From positions 195,672 to 255,733 of the forward strand of contig JAFEDD010000004.1 of NCBI GenBank assembly GCA_018241765.1: a stretch of 60,062 bases of DNA, written 5' to 3'. The notes beneath the pieces are model-generated. The model made no database searches. It was not told where the DNA came from and saw nothing but the letters and a program-made list of their open reading frames with translations. Position numbers and translations under genes: made by a program. Below are positions 51,866 to 60,062 of the stretch, one piece after another; position 1 is the stretch's first letter, and the number at the start of each line of letters is the position of its first letter. The stretch is from Pseudomonadota bacterium (lineage in GTDB: Bacteria; Pseudomonadota; Gammaproteobacteria; Burkholderiales; Casimicrobiaceae).

Positions 51866-53392
51866 TCACCGCTGATTCAGGCCGAGGAACAGGCGATATG
51901 CAACATTCTTCGTCTCCTCAATCCACGCGTAGCCCAGCGACGCGACGCGTTGCAGAAAGCGCTCGAGTTCGGCGTCTTCCCCCTGTGGAACCTGTATCCC
52001 TGCGAGTACGCGACCCGTATCTGCCCCATGGTTGCGGTAGTGGAACAGCGTGATGTTCCAGTCATCACGCATGACCAGCAAAAAATGCGCCAGCGCGCCT
52101 GGGCGTTCCGGAAAATCGAATCGAAACAGACGTTCGCCGGCAGCACCAGGCGCGTGGCCGCCGACCAAATGGCGGATGTGCAGCTTTGCCATCTCGTTGT
52201 CGGTCAAATCGACGGCCGCCATGCCAGCGCGCTTGAATTCCCGCACGAGCTCGGGTGTATCTCGTTTGTGTGAGACCTCGACGCCGACAAAGACGTGCGC
52301 TTGCTCGCCGCCAGCGAATCGATAGTTGAACTCGGTCACGGAGCGCGGACCGAGCACTTCGCAGAACGCGCGGAAGCTTCCTGCGCGCTCCGGAAGCGTG
52401 ACGGCGAGAATCGCCTCACGCGCCTCCCCGATCACGGCCCGCTCAGCGACGAAACGCAGGCGATCGAAGTTCATGTTGGAGCCGCATGCGACCGCGACCA
52501 GCGTCTTCCCCTTCAACCGGTGCCGCTCGGCGTATTTCTTGAGCCCGGCGATCGCTGCGGCGCCACCCGGCTCCAGCAGTGACCGACAGTCCGTATAGAC
52601 GTCTTTGATCGCCGCACAGATTTCGTCCGTCGTCACCAAAATCGTGTCATCGACGTACTGCTGGCAGAGCCGAAAGGTTTCCTCGCCCACTTGTTTGACC
52701 GCAATGGCATCGGCGAATAAACCCACCGTCGGCAAAGTGACGCGCCGCCCGAGACGAAGTGACTCCACCATCGCGGCGGAGTCGGTCGGCTGAACAGCAA
52801 TGATTCGCGTCTTTGGGCGCACTGCCTTGACATACGAAGCTATGCCAGCAATCAGCCCGCCGCCGCCCACCGCGACGAATATGGCATCGATGTCCGCCTG
52901 ATGCTGCCGCAGGATTTCCATGCCGATCGTCCCTTGGCCGGCAATGACATCGGGATCATCGTAGGGGTGAATGAACGCCTTGTTTTCCGTTTTGACGAGT
53001 TGCTGGGCGCGCTCATACGCATCGGAGTACGACTCACCGTGAAGCTCTACCCGCGCCCCTCTCGCCTTCACCGCGTCAATCTTGATCGCTGGCGTCGTGG
53101 TCGGCATCACGATCGTCGCCTCCACGCCAAGCCGCTGTGCCGCGAGCGCGACACCCTGCGCATGATTGCCGCTGCTGGCAGCGACGACGCCCCGTGCAAG
53201 CTGCTTCGCCGGCAGATGCGCCATCTTGTTGTAAGCGCCCCGGAGCTTGAATGAGAAGACGGGCTGTTCGTCTTCTCGCTTGATCAGCACGTGATTATCC
53301 AAGCGCGCCGACAACACGGGCGCCGGGGTCAGCGATGTTTCGACGGCAACGTCGTAGACCTTCGCGTTCAGGATGCGAATCAAATAGTCCAA
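51866..53392 (-). CDS. ilvA: Biosynthetic threonine ammonia-lyase
   Basis: A 508-residue PLP enzyme making 2-oxobutyrate, the first step of isoleucine synthesis. SFKLRGAYNKM (47-57) has the PLP Lys, ASSGNHAQGVALAA the substrate loop, and VGGGGLIAGIA the phosphate-binding loop. Two ACT-like regulatory domains follow (FCEVLGPRSVTEFNYRF; PERPGALAHFLLVMRDDWNI), the form inhibited by isoleucine. The start is TTG 53392 with GAGGA upstream. It diverges from rpiA. Confidence 0.95.
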   Translation of the reverse strand: MDYLIRILNAKVYDVAVETSLTPAPVLSARLDNHVLIKREDEQPVFSFKLRGAYNKMAHLPAKQLARGVVAASSGNHAQGVALAAQRLGVEATIVMPTTTPAIKIDAVKARGARVELHGESYSDAYERAQQLVKTENKAFIHPYDDPDVIAGQGTIGMEILRQHQADIDAIFVAVGGGGLIAGIASYVKAVRPKTRIIAVQPTDSAAMVESLRLGRRVTLPTVGLFADAIAVKQVGEETFRLCQQYVDDTILVTTDEICAAIKDVYTDCRSLLEPGGAAAIAGLKKYAERHRLKGKTLVAVACGSNMNFDRLRFVAERAVIGEAREAILAVTLPERAGSFRAFCEVLGPRSVTEFNYRFAGGEQAHVFVGVEVSHKRDTPELVREFKRAGMAAVDLTDNEMAKLHIRHLVGGHAPGAAGERLFRFDFPERPGALAHFLLVMRDDWNITLFHYRNHGADTGRVLAGIQVPQGEDAELERFLQRVASLGYAWIEETKNVAYRLFLGLNQR

Positions 53393-53525
53393 AGTATCCT
53401 CATGCGGGCCGAGCTCACGCTCGGGTGACGTGTGATAGCCTGATGCAGATTAGCGAGCCGGCGGCTCGCATTCTAGACTTGAGCGCACGGAGTGAATCTG
53501 CGCGTTCACGTCGCTGATCGCAACG

Positions 53526-54209
53526 ATGGACGCAACCACCCAAAACGCACGGAAACTCGCCGCTGCCCGCGCGGCACTTCGCTTCGTCGTTCCCGACGCG
53601 ATACTGGGCGTCGGCAGCGGCAGCACCGTCAACGCGCTGATTTCTCTGTTGCGTACGAGCGAATTGAACATTCGTGGCGCCGTTGCCGCTTCGGAGACAA
53701 GCGCGGCCGCGCTGCGGCTCGCCGGGATCGCGGTTCTTGATCTCAACGAAATCGACAGCCTCCCCGTCTACATCGATGGCGCCGACGAAGTCGATGCCGA
53801 TCTTTGCATGATCAAAGGGGGTGGTGCCGCCTTGACTCGGGAGAAAATTCTTGCCCATGCCGCCACGCAATTCGTATGCATCGTTGACGAATCAAAATGC
53901 GTCACCCGTCTCGGTGCGTTTGCGCTTCCGCTCGAAGTCCTGCCGATGGCCGTGGCGCTAACGCTGCGATCCATTGAGCGCTTGGGCGGCACGGCACAAA
54001 TCCGTGCCGATGTGATCACCGATAACGGCAATCGAATCATCGACGCTCGCGGTCTCGATTTTTCGAATCCGTCGGCACTCGAGTCGGACTTGAACCAGTG
54101 GCCCGGAGTCCTGTGCAACGGGGTGTTCGCACGGCGACGCGCCGACATTCTGGTGTGCGCGGGCGCGTCGGGCATCGTGGTAACGGGACGGGAAGCGGCG
54201 CAACCGTAG
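53526..54209 (+). CDS. rpiA: Ribose-5-phosphate isomerase A
   Basis: A 227-residue RpiA interconverting ribose 5-phosphate and ribulose 5-phosphate. ILGVGSGSTVNALI, VYIDGADEVDADLCMIKGGG with the catalytic Asp/Glu region, LTREKILAHAA and FVCIVDESKCV are all present. It diverges from ilvA across 133 bp and converges on dnaQ. Confidence 0.95.
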   Translation: MDATTQNARKLAAARAALRFVVPDAILGVGSGSTVNALISLLRTSELNIRGAVAASETSAAALRLAGIAVLDLNEIDSLPVYIDGADEVDADLCMIKGGGAALTREKILAHAATQFVCIVDESKCVTRLGAFALPLEVLPMAVALTLRSIERLGGTAQIRADVITDNGNRIIDARGLDFSNPSALESDLNQWPGVLCNGVFARRRADILVCAGASGIVVTGREAAQP

Positions 54210-54336
54210 CAAGTGGAGCCGCAGCTACGGTAAAAAAGACCTGCCATCGGGACGTGCGCCGCGACGACGGGTTCCTGCGCGCCGGGAACTACGACAAACG
54301 CCTGCAGCAACCCGGTGGTGGTGCGCTGCGACTCGT

Positions 54337-55044
54337 TCACCAGGCGCCGGGACGGCCTGTTTGCTGAGCAAGGCGGTTCAGATAGGCCGCGTGTTCTGCC
54401 AGCGCGTCACCGGACGGGGTGATCGGCCGCAGGGGGGTTGTTTCATCAGTCACATCGCGCTCAATCGTTGGGGTGAGGTGGGCGACGACGACAGGCGCCT
54501 CCATGTCAAAGGCACCCTGCCCGCGCGTCAACGCGAAGTAAACCTCCGCCAGCAGTCGCGCGTCAAGGAGCGCTCCGTGAAGCGTGCGTTGTGTATGGTC
54601 GATGCCGAACCGATCGCACAGAGCGTCAAGCGTATTGCGTTTGCCCGGATATTTTTCTCGCGCTAACGCCAGCGAGTCGACGATTGTCAGGCCGTGGGCC
54701 GTGACAGTCGGTCGGCGCAATCGCGCAAGCTCCTGGTCAAGGAAGGAGACATCGAAGCGCGCATTGTGAATCACCACCTGCGCGCCCGACAGAAAGGCGA
54801 TCAGTTCATCCACGACGGCCGCGAACTTCGGCTTGCCCTTCAAATCATCCCATGTGTAACCATGGATGGCGGTGGCCCCCGCGTCGACATCCCGTTCCGG
54901 ATCAAGATGGTAGTGAAAGCGCCGCCCCGTCAGGTCACGGCCGATTGCCTCTATGCCAGCGATCTCGATGAGTCGGTGGCCGAGCTTCGGCTCCAGGCCG
55001 GTCGTTTCGGTGTCGACGAAAACGATCCTCTCATTTGCTTCCAT
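54337..55044 (-). CDS. dnaQ: DNA polymerase III epsilon subunit (3'-5' exonuclease)
   Basis: A 235-residue DEDDh proofreading exonuclease: IVFVDTETTGLEP (Exo I), VIHNARFDVSFLDQEL (Exo II) and HGALLDARLLAEVY (Exo III with His). The C-terminal tail would bind the alpha subunit. Its 5' end overlaps the 3' end of the PP2C gene by 14 bp, so it is likely translated from a transcript that begins with the kinase gene. Confidence 0.94.
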   Translation of the reverse strand: MEANERIVFVDTETTGLEPKLGHRLIEIAGIEAIGRDLTGRRFHYHLDPERDVDAGATAIHGYTWDDLKGKPKFAAVVDELIAFLSGAQVVIHNARFDVSFLDQELARLRRPTVTAHGLTIVDSLALAREKYPGKRNTLDALCDRFGIDHTQRTLHGALLDARLLAEVYFALTRGQGAFDMEAPVVVAHLTPTIERDVTDETTPLRPITPSGDALAEHAAYLNRLAQQTGRPGAW

Positions 55045-55960
55045 GGCGATTCAGTGTGTCCTGGATCTCTTTGATGGCGAGCTCGATCTCGGCGTCACTC
55101 AAAACCCTGCGGCCAGTCGCCGGTTCAACCAGCGTAATGGTGCGGTCCATTTGGGTGCTGAATTCGCCCATCGCGAGGGTTTCCGTATGCGTCGTCGTGA
55201 CGGTATCCGACCATTCACCGTGGCTCCCGGCCCAGCGGATGGCAATGACGCTGAGGTTGTCGCAGTCAACACCGGAACGTTTTTCGGCGTCGTTGAGCAA
55301 CTCCGTCGTCGCCTTGCCAAGCTCCGACTGCGCCATGCGCGACACCAGTTCGCCGTCTGTGTACGAACTCCAAAGCCCGTCAGTGCACAAGACGAGCACA
55401 TCGTTTCCAAGCAGCGGAACACGTGGCGAAAAATCAACGGTGGGTTCGAAAGCGCCGCCAAGGCAGCTGAACACCTTGTTTCGATCTGGGTGCCGCCCCG
55501 CTTCAACCGCCGAAATGACGCCATTGTCAAGCAGATACTGCACCTTCGAGTGGTCCCGGGTCCTGGTTTGCAGTGCGCCGCGGCGCACATGATAGAGACG
55601 CGAGTCGCCAGCATGCGCCCAGTACGCGGCGTCATCCTGTATCACGCAGGCTACACAAGTGGTTCGCGGCGTATCGACCAGTCGAAATCGTTGCGCGTAG
55701 TCGCCAAGAGCAGCGTGCGCAGCCTTGAACGCATTCTGAAGGAAGAGCACGGGCGACGCGAGCACGGGCTTCGCCTCCTGCTCAAAACGCTCCAGCAGGA
55801 GTCGGACAGTGATGTGCGCCGCGATCTCGCCACCCACATGCCCCCCCATTCCGTCGGCGACGACTACGAACAGCGCGTCGCGCGTATAGATGTAGCCGAC
55901 GCGATCTTGGTTGACCTTGCGTCCACCTCGTCGCGTTTCCTGAAATATCGAAAATTCCAT
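55031..55960 (-). CDS. PP2C-family Ser/Thr protein phosphatase
   Basis: A 309-residue PPM phosphatase. RGGRKVNQDRVGY, VVADGMGGHVGGE (about 34-46), YWAHAGDSRLYHVRRG, LVLCTDGLWSSYTDGEL and DCDNLSVIAIRW are the metal and catalytic motifs. About 60 residues follow the domain, without a membrane segment. ATG 55960 is chosen since the domain starts right after it. The kinase gene ends 59 bp upstream; the pair should act on common substrates. Its stop overlaps dnaQ. Confidence 0.9.
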   Translation of the reverse strand: MEFSIFQETRRGGRKVNQDRVGYIYTRDALFVVVADGMGGHVGGEIAAHITVRLLLERFEQEAKPVLASPVLFLQNAFKAAHAALGDYAQRFRLVDTPRTTCVACVIQDDAAYWAHAGDSRLYHVRRGALQTRTRDHSKVQYLLDNGVISAVEAGRHPDRNKVFSCLGGAFEPTVDFSPRVPLLGNDVLVLCTDGLWSSYTDGELVSRMAQSELGKATTELLNDAEKRSGVDCDNLSVIAIRWAGSHGEWSDTVTTTHTETLAMGEFSTQMDRTITLVEPATGRRVLSDAEIELAIKEIQDTLNRHGSK

Positions 55961-56019
55961 GATGTTGTTTGGTCCGCGCGAGGGGGGCACCCCTCGCGGG
56001 CGCGGTCATGCTGTGTCCA

Positions 56020-56979
56020 TCATGCACGTCGCTTCGTATTGCTGGATTTGAAGCCCAACTTGTCGGCGATCGTCGCGAGCCATGGGCGCTTTACCGGTTC
56101 GGGGGCGGCTAGAAGCATTTTTTGCACCTGATAGACCGATTGCGGTCGCTGCAACGGATCGAGCTTCAGGCATTGATCCACGAGATCGAGCAGGCGCGGG
56201 GAATACTTTCCCGACCACAGCTTTGTTGCGGAAACATAGTGGTCGTCCTTGACCCGACTGTCTGCCGCTTGCGGCGCGAAGGCCGCGAAACACGCGAACA
56301 GCGAAGCGCCCACACCGTACAGATCCGTCCAGGGCCCCAAACGGTCAGAGTCGCCCTCACGGTATTGCTCGGGCGCGGCGAAGCCGGGCGTATACATCGG
56401 CGTCATGCGACTGCCGCGGGAGGCGAGAACCTGTCGCGCCGCGCCGAAATCAAGCAGCACCGGGGATCCATCGGTACGGATATAGATGTTGGCGGGCTTG
56501 ATGTCCAGATGCAAAAGGCGTCGCGAGTGCACTTCGCGAAGCCCATTGAGCAATCGCGAGAAGACGTGTCGAATCAGTCCCTCGGGGAGCATCCCCTGAT
56601 TGCCTTGGATGTACTGCTGCAGCGTGCGGCCGCGCTCGTACTTCATGACCATGTACACGGTTTCGTTTGCGCGGAAGAAATTGAGGACGCGAACGACATT
56701 GGGGTGGTTGATGGTCGCGAGCGATTTTCCTTCGTCGAAAAAGCACTTCATGCCGAAGCGAAAGGAATCTAGGTTTTCGATCGAACTCGCGTGCACACGC
56801 GAACCTTCCGATCGCAGCACGAGGCCGCTCGGGAGGTACTCCTTGATTGCCACGACCGTCCCATTGTCATCGACCGCACGATAGACGATGGAGAAACCGC
56901 CGCGGCTGATGGCGCGGTCGATGCGGTAGTTGTGCAGCTTATACCCTTGCGGGAGGGCGCGGTTGGCGACGACCGCCAT
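56020..56979 (-). CDS. Soluble Ser/Thr protein kinase
   Basis: A 319-residue Hanks-type kinase: glycine loop AISRGGFSIVYRA (23-35), VAIKEY with Lys46, HLDIKPANIY (157-166) with Leu in place of the usual Arg, DFGAARQ (177-183) and an activation segment with MTPMYTPGFAAPEQY. It therefore belongs to the non-RD kinases. No membrane helix, FHA or PASTA domain is present. AGGAG lies before ATG 56979. It is the first gene of kinase-phosphatase-dnaQ. Confidence 0.9.
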   Translation of the reverse strand: MAVVANRALPQGYKLHNYRIDRAISRGGFSIVYRAVDDNGTVVAIKEYLPSGLVLRSEGSRVHASSIENLDSFRFGMKCFFDEGKSLATINHPNVVRVLNFFRANETVYMVMKYERGRTLQQYIQGNQGMLPEGLIRHVFSRLLNGLREVHSRRLLHLDIKPANIYIRTDGSPVLLDFGAARQVLASRGSRMTPMYTPGFAAPEQYREGDSDRLGPWTDLYGVGASLFACFAAFAPQAADSRVKDDHYVSATKLWSGKYSPRLLDLVDQCLKLDPLQRPQSVYQVQKMLLAAPEPVKRPWLATIADKLGFKSSNTKRRA

Positions 56980-57288
56980 GCGTCAGCTCCTGCGCACCGT
57001 AGTGACAGCCGGTCCGCTGCGAGCCTTCGGCAGCGTTGTCGGGGTAGACGGTTTGCGTTGCATCGGGAGAGCATACATCAAGATGAACGAGGTTCCGACA
57101 TTCCCGGCGAACTGTTCGACGCGCCATTGGGTGGCATCGGGAACGACACCGTGGCGCGCGCCAGTATCCCGCGTGCCGCTGTGTTGATTTGATCGCGCAC
57201 ACGAATCGCATTCCCGACGCCCGCTCAAACGATTGTCGTTGCGCTAAAATGGCAGGCCATATCGAAAATCAACGTGTCCGAGGTTCTC
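56980..57288. other. Divergent promoter region between kinase gene and rpoZ
   Basis: No gene is supported in these 309 bp. The left end carries the kinase ribosome site. On the plus strand TAAAAT (57245-57250) is a possible -10 box for rpoZ, without a convincing -35. Confidence 0.45.
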
Positions 57289-57498
57289 ATGGCCCGCATC
57301 ACCGTGGAAGATTGTTTGCCGAACATCGGCAATCGGTTTGAGCTCGCTTTGGCTGCCGCCGTTCGCGCTCGGCAGTTGGCAGGTGGACATCAGCCTTTGG
57401 TTGAAGCCGGAAGGCGAGACAAGCCGGTCGTCGTTGCATTGCGTGAGATTGCGGGCCAAAAAGTGGACAGATCCGTCTTGAAGAAAATCGGCCTTTGA
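57289..57498 (+). CDS. rpoZ: RNA polymerase omega subunit
   Basis: A 69-residue omega subunit: [19 protein letters not shown], then [13 protein letters not shown] and [14 protein letters not shown] 57289 gives the universal start; an in-frame upstream start at 57274 would add five residues. Omega helps fold and hold the beta' subunit and binds ppGpp in proteobacteria. Its stop is 21 bp from the SpoT-like gene, the usual gene order. Confidence 0.95.
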   Translation: MARITVEDCLPNIGNRFELALAAAVRARQLAGGHQPLVEAGRRDKPVVVALREIAGQKVDRSVLKKIGL

Positions 57499-57519
57499 TG
57501 GGTCGGCTCTGATCGCCCA

Positions 57520-59619
57520 ATGGGGCTTGCCCCGTTATTCGAAGAGTTTTTCGCCCGCGTTTCGATTTCGCTCGATTCACGCAGTTTGGATCGTGTACGC
57601 GACGCGTGGCAGGTCGCCGAAGCCGCACATCACGGACAGCTGAGGCAGTCCGGTGAGCCTTACGTTACGCATCCGCTTGCGGTCGCCGGCATTTTGGTCG
57701 ATCGCCTCGAACCTGATGTCGATGCGTTGTGCGCGGCGCTTTTGCACGACGTCGTCGAGGACACCAACGTCTCCCTTGAGGACATCGAAACTCGGTTTGG
57801 TGGCGATGTCGCACGAATCGTCGACGGTGTGTCCAAACTCGATCGTGCCGCGAGCGGTGCGAGCGGGCGCGAAGAGACGCTTCGCAAGTTGATTGCTGCC
57901 GGGGGGCGGGATTGGCGCGTGTTCGCCGTCAAGCTCTGTGACCGACTTCATAACATGCGCACGCTCGGCGCGACGAGTGTGTCCAAACAGCGGCGCGTTG
58001 CACGCGACACGCTTGATGTTTTCTTCCCGCTCGCTCGGTACGTCGGGTTCAGCGGAATTGCCCGTGAACTTGAGGCGCTTTGCCTGCGGCACCTTCACCC
58101 GTGGCGTTGGCGCGTCGTGGAACGATGGATCGGGTACAAGGAGCGCGTCGACAGGGCGCGGCTTGGCTCGGCGATTCGCGAACAGTTGGCGGATATTGGC
58201 TGTGGCGGCGCGACCGCGCTGGCATCGGATCAATTGGACGAGGCGATCAACGGCGGTTTTCGTTCAATCCGGGAAGATCGCGCCTCGCGTGCGCTGTTTG
58301 GACTGCCGAAAATTCACGTCATCTGCGATTCGTTGTCGCTGGCGTACGAACGGCTTGGCGCGCTTCACTCCACCTTCGTGCTGGTTCCCGCGAGTTTCGC
58401 GGCGGAGGTGGGCGACGGCTTGCTGCGAACCCGCGTGCAGTTGGACCGGCGTGGCCTTGTAGCTGAATTTTTTCTCTGGTTTCCGCGTGTCGCGCGCGCG
58501 AGCTGGTCTCGCGCGATCGTCGACGAGTCGGCGACGGAGGACTTTCTTGCCGTTGCGCACGAGGGCGCGCGCGAAGGCGATTTCACACGGGTGCTGCGGA
58601 ACCTTGTATCGGGCAATACGATTGAGGTGTTTTCCCCGAAAGGACGAAGGGTCGCGCTCCCGCCGGGCTCGAGCGCGTTGGACTTTGCCTTTTCGATTCA
58701 CACGGACGTCGGCCTTCACGCGGTATCCGCCCGCGTCAACGGTGTCTTGACCTCGATCGGTGCGGAAATTCGCTCGGGCGACATTGTTGAAGTTGTCACG
58801 GATGATGCGGTGCACGCGCGTGCGGAGTGGGAGGCTTTTCTGCGTTCTCCGCGCGCGCGCAGCAAACTTCGCCTCTGGTTGCGAGATGCCGCGCGTGCTG
58901 AAGTCGTTCAGCTCGGGCGCAAGCTGGTCGAGGGTGCGCTCGGAGAGCACGATCTCGATCTCTCGCTGGCGTCGGCGAGCGGGCTGGCTACGCTGCAGGC
59001 GCTTGGAGTGGCGGCACCCGTCGATCTATTTCGGCTGGTCGGTAGCGGGCAAGTCTCGGCGTTCGTCGTCGCTTCGCAGCTGCGGGGTGACGACTATCAC
59101 ACCGTGCTGCGCGATACTCAAGGAATGGACCTGCGCAGCCATGTCATTCTTGACGGGCGCGACCGCGCCGGATTCACCTACTGTGCGCGGTGCCTTCCGC
59201 TGCCCGGCGACGATGTGGTTGCGGTCGCTTCGGTGGACGGGACGACAATCCATCGGGTGGCCTGTGACCTGAGCGGGGAGGTGCGGGCCTCGATGCACAC
59301 GTTCATTCCCTATTGGGCGGACCGGCTGGCCTCGCCGCTCGCGGGTGATGTTCTTGTGTCCGCCCGCGATCGCAAGGGCCTGCTGGCCGATTGTGCAACG
59401 GCCATTTCCAGCGCCAATATCAATGTCGTCGGCGCGTTGAGCCAATCCTACCTCGACCCTTCTGGCGAGCACATGGCAAGTCTTCGATTCACGGTGTTGA
59501 TCGCGAAGCGGTCGGCTCTTGAGCGTTGCCTGCGGCAGATCGAGTCGGTGCCGGGCGTCGCGCGCGCGGTCCGCGCGGGGCCGCGTGCTGGGGCAGAGGC
59601 TACGAGCCCGCCCGTTTGA
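57520..59619 (+). CDS. spoT: SpoT-like (p)ppGpp hydrolase with degenerate synthetase region
   Basis: A 699-residue RelA/SpoT homologue. The N-terminal HD domain is intact: GEPYVTHPLAVA (His51), LLHDVVEDT (His76, Asp77) and KLCDRLHNMRTLG (Asp141). The synthetase region (about 235-345) keeps only LAYERLGALHSTF; the RFKDYIAxPKxNGYQSLHT loop and the EVQIRT motif of active enzymes are missing. TGS (from about 366, NTIEVFSPKGRRVALPPGSS) and the C-terminal ACT (about 615-690) are present. So it should hydrolyse but not make (p)ppGpp. It follows rpoZ, as spoT does elsewhere, and overlaps the end of grxD by 20 bp. Confidence 0.88.
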   Translation: MGLAPLFEEFFARVSISLDSRSLDRVRDAWQVAEAAHHGQLRQSGEPYVTHPLAVAGILVDRLEPDVDALCAALLHDVVEDTNVSLEDIETRFGGDVARIVDGVSKLDRAASGASGREETLRKLIAAGGRDWRVFAVKLCDRLHNMRTLGATSVSKQRRVARDTLDVFFPLARYVGFSGIARELEALCLRHLHPWRWRVVERWIGYKERVDRARLGSAIREQLADIGCGGATALASDQLDEAINGGFRSIREDRASRALFGLPKIHVICDSLSLAYERLGALHSTFVLVPASFAAEVGDGLLRTRVQLDRRGLVAEFFLWFPRVARASWSRAIVDESATEDFLAVAHEGAREGDFTRVLRNLVSGNTIEVFSPKGRRVALPPGSSALDFAFSIHTDVGLHAVSARVNGVLTSIGAEIRSGDIVEVVTDDAVHARAEWEAFLRSPRARSKLRLWLRDAARAEVVQLGRKLVEGALGEHDLDLSLASASGLATLQALGVAAPVDLFRLVGSGQVSAFVVASQLRGDDYHTVLRDTQGMDLRSHVILDGRDRAGFTYCARCLPLPGDDVVAVASVDGTTIHRVACDLSGEVRASMHTFIPYWADRLASPLAGDVLVSARDRKGLLADCATAISSANINVVGALSQSYLDPSGEHMASLRFTVLIAKRSALERCLRQIESVPGVARAVRAGPRAGAEATSPPV

Positions 59620-59938
59620 GAAGTGCCGCCATTTCGCCGTTTCCGTGCATTTCGCGCATGATGTCGGCGCCACCGATGAATTCACCCTGGACATAGAGCT
59701 GCGGAATCGTGGGCCATGACGAGTAGGCTTTTACGCCCTCGCGAATATCCTGATCCTCGAGCACGTTCACGTGAGCGTACTCCGTGGCTCCATTCAGCTC
59801 GAGAATCTTGGCTGCCGTCGCGCTGAAGCCGCACATCGGAGCCACTGGGGTCCCTTTCATGAAGAGGACGATGCGATTGCTCGTCACGAGCCGCTGGATA
59901 CGATCCTGGACAGCGTTGGATGTGTCCTTTTGCGTCAT
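59600..59938 (-). CDS. grxD: Monothiol glutaredoxin Grx4/GrxD
   Basis: A 112-residue monothiol glutaredoxin that carries 2Fe-2S clusters: VLFMKGTPVAPMCGFSATAA with the CGFS active site, WPTIPQLYVQGEFIGGADI for glutathione binding. ATG 59938 is chosen because GGAGAC lies 8 bp upstream; ATG 59944 leaves only 2 bp. The stop lies within the 3' end of the SpoT-like gene on the other strand. Confidence 0.94.
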   Translation of the reverse strand: MTQKDTSNAVQDRIQRLVTSNRIVLFMKGTPVAPMCGFSATAAKILELNGATEYAHVNVLEDQDIREGVKAYSSWPTIPQLYVQGEFIGGADIMREMHGNGEMAALLKRAGS

Positions 59939-60062
59939 TATCATGTCTCCGGTTGGTGAGGAAGTAGGGCGGACTGACCCGGAAGGGGCGAGCGCAATGC
60001 GGTCTTATGGCCGAGGAGGTTCGCGCGTATAGCGCGGAGCCGCGCACACGCCGTCCCAACCG

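Noticed and set aside
57520-59619. RelA assignment
   Set aside because: RelA lacks the HD hydrolase site; this protein keeps it and has lost the synthetase motifs, and it follows rpoZ as spoT does.

Overview
The window is chromosomal DNA of a high-GC, densely coding Gram-negative bacterium, most likely a betaproteobacterium (Burkholderiales or a near relative). The evidence is gene order as well as gene content: dusB-fis-purH-purD, yqgE-ruvX-pyrR-pyrB-pseudo-pyrC, the pilG-H-I-J-chpA chemosensory operon, and rpoZ followed by a spoT-type gene with grxD facing it. Most genes are housekeeping. No prophage, IS transposase or CRISPR array was seen.

Layout. 0-11.5 kb: the 3' end of xerC, a TerC-family gene behind what looks like a yybP-ykoY (manganese) riboswitch, argB, slmA, an HpcH/HpaI aldolase, a hexose-6-phosphate mutarotase, aroG-type DAHP synthase, two exported EF-hand proteins, prfC, a CDF metal exporter and a DHA2-type MFS exporter. 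11.8-16.8 kb: an accessory block on the minus strand with an exported collagen-like protein, a protein with an IPTL-CTERM-like tail, two tandem tail-collar (MdpB-like) proteins, a periplasmic-binding-like protein, a GNAT enzyme and a DUF6916-like protein. 17-31.3 kb: a GIY-YIG protein, tRNA-Lys, folE2, a diiron ferritin-like protein, nudix-hemF, purD-purH-fis-dusB, a PIN protein, 3-hydroxybutyrate dehydrogenase, then yqgE-ruvX-pyrR-pyrB-pyrC'. 31.3-34.2 kb: a fold-back mobile repeat and a large multi-domain glycosyltransferase with a SEC-C motif. 34.3-41.0 kb: a divergent urate/allantoin degradation cluster. 41.3-51.7 kb: rnpB and the type IV pilus Chp chemosensory operon. 51.9-60 kb: ilvA, rpiA, dnaQ, a PP2C phosphatase and Ser/Thr kinase pair, rpoZ, a SpoT-like protein and grxD.

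How the genes work together. PuuD, UraH, UraD, PuuE and AllC form a continuous route from urate to ureidoglycolate; Hyi and an M20 amidohydrolase are coupled to it. PyrR, PyrB and a catalytically dead dihydroorotase form the aspartate transcarbamoylase unit. PilG/H/I/J/ChpA form one signalling pathway for twitching motility.

Most worth a second look: (1) the 11.8-16.8 kb surface/secretion-like block; (2) a SpoT-type protein with an intact hydrolase site but a synthetase region that has lost its catalytic motifs; (3) a family of about 120-bp imperfect palindromes present three times between genes; (4) a 161-bp fold-back element that supplies two bases of the pyrC' stop codon; (5) the riboswitch before terC; (6) the glycosyltransferase-TPR-SEC-C-glycosyltransferase fusion. 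All calls come from reading the sequence and translations by eye; no database search was run.
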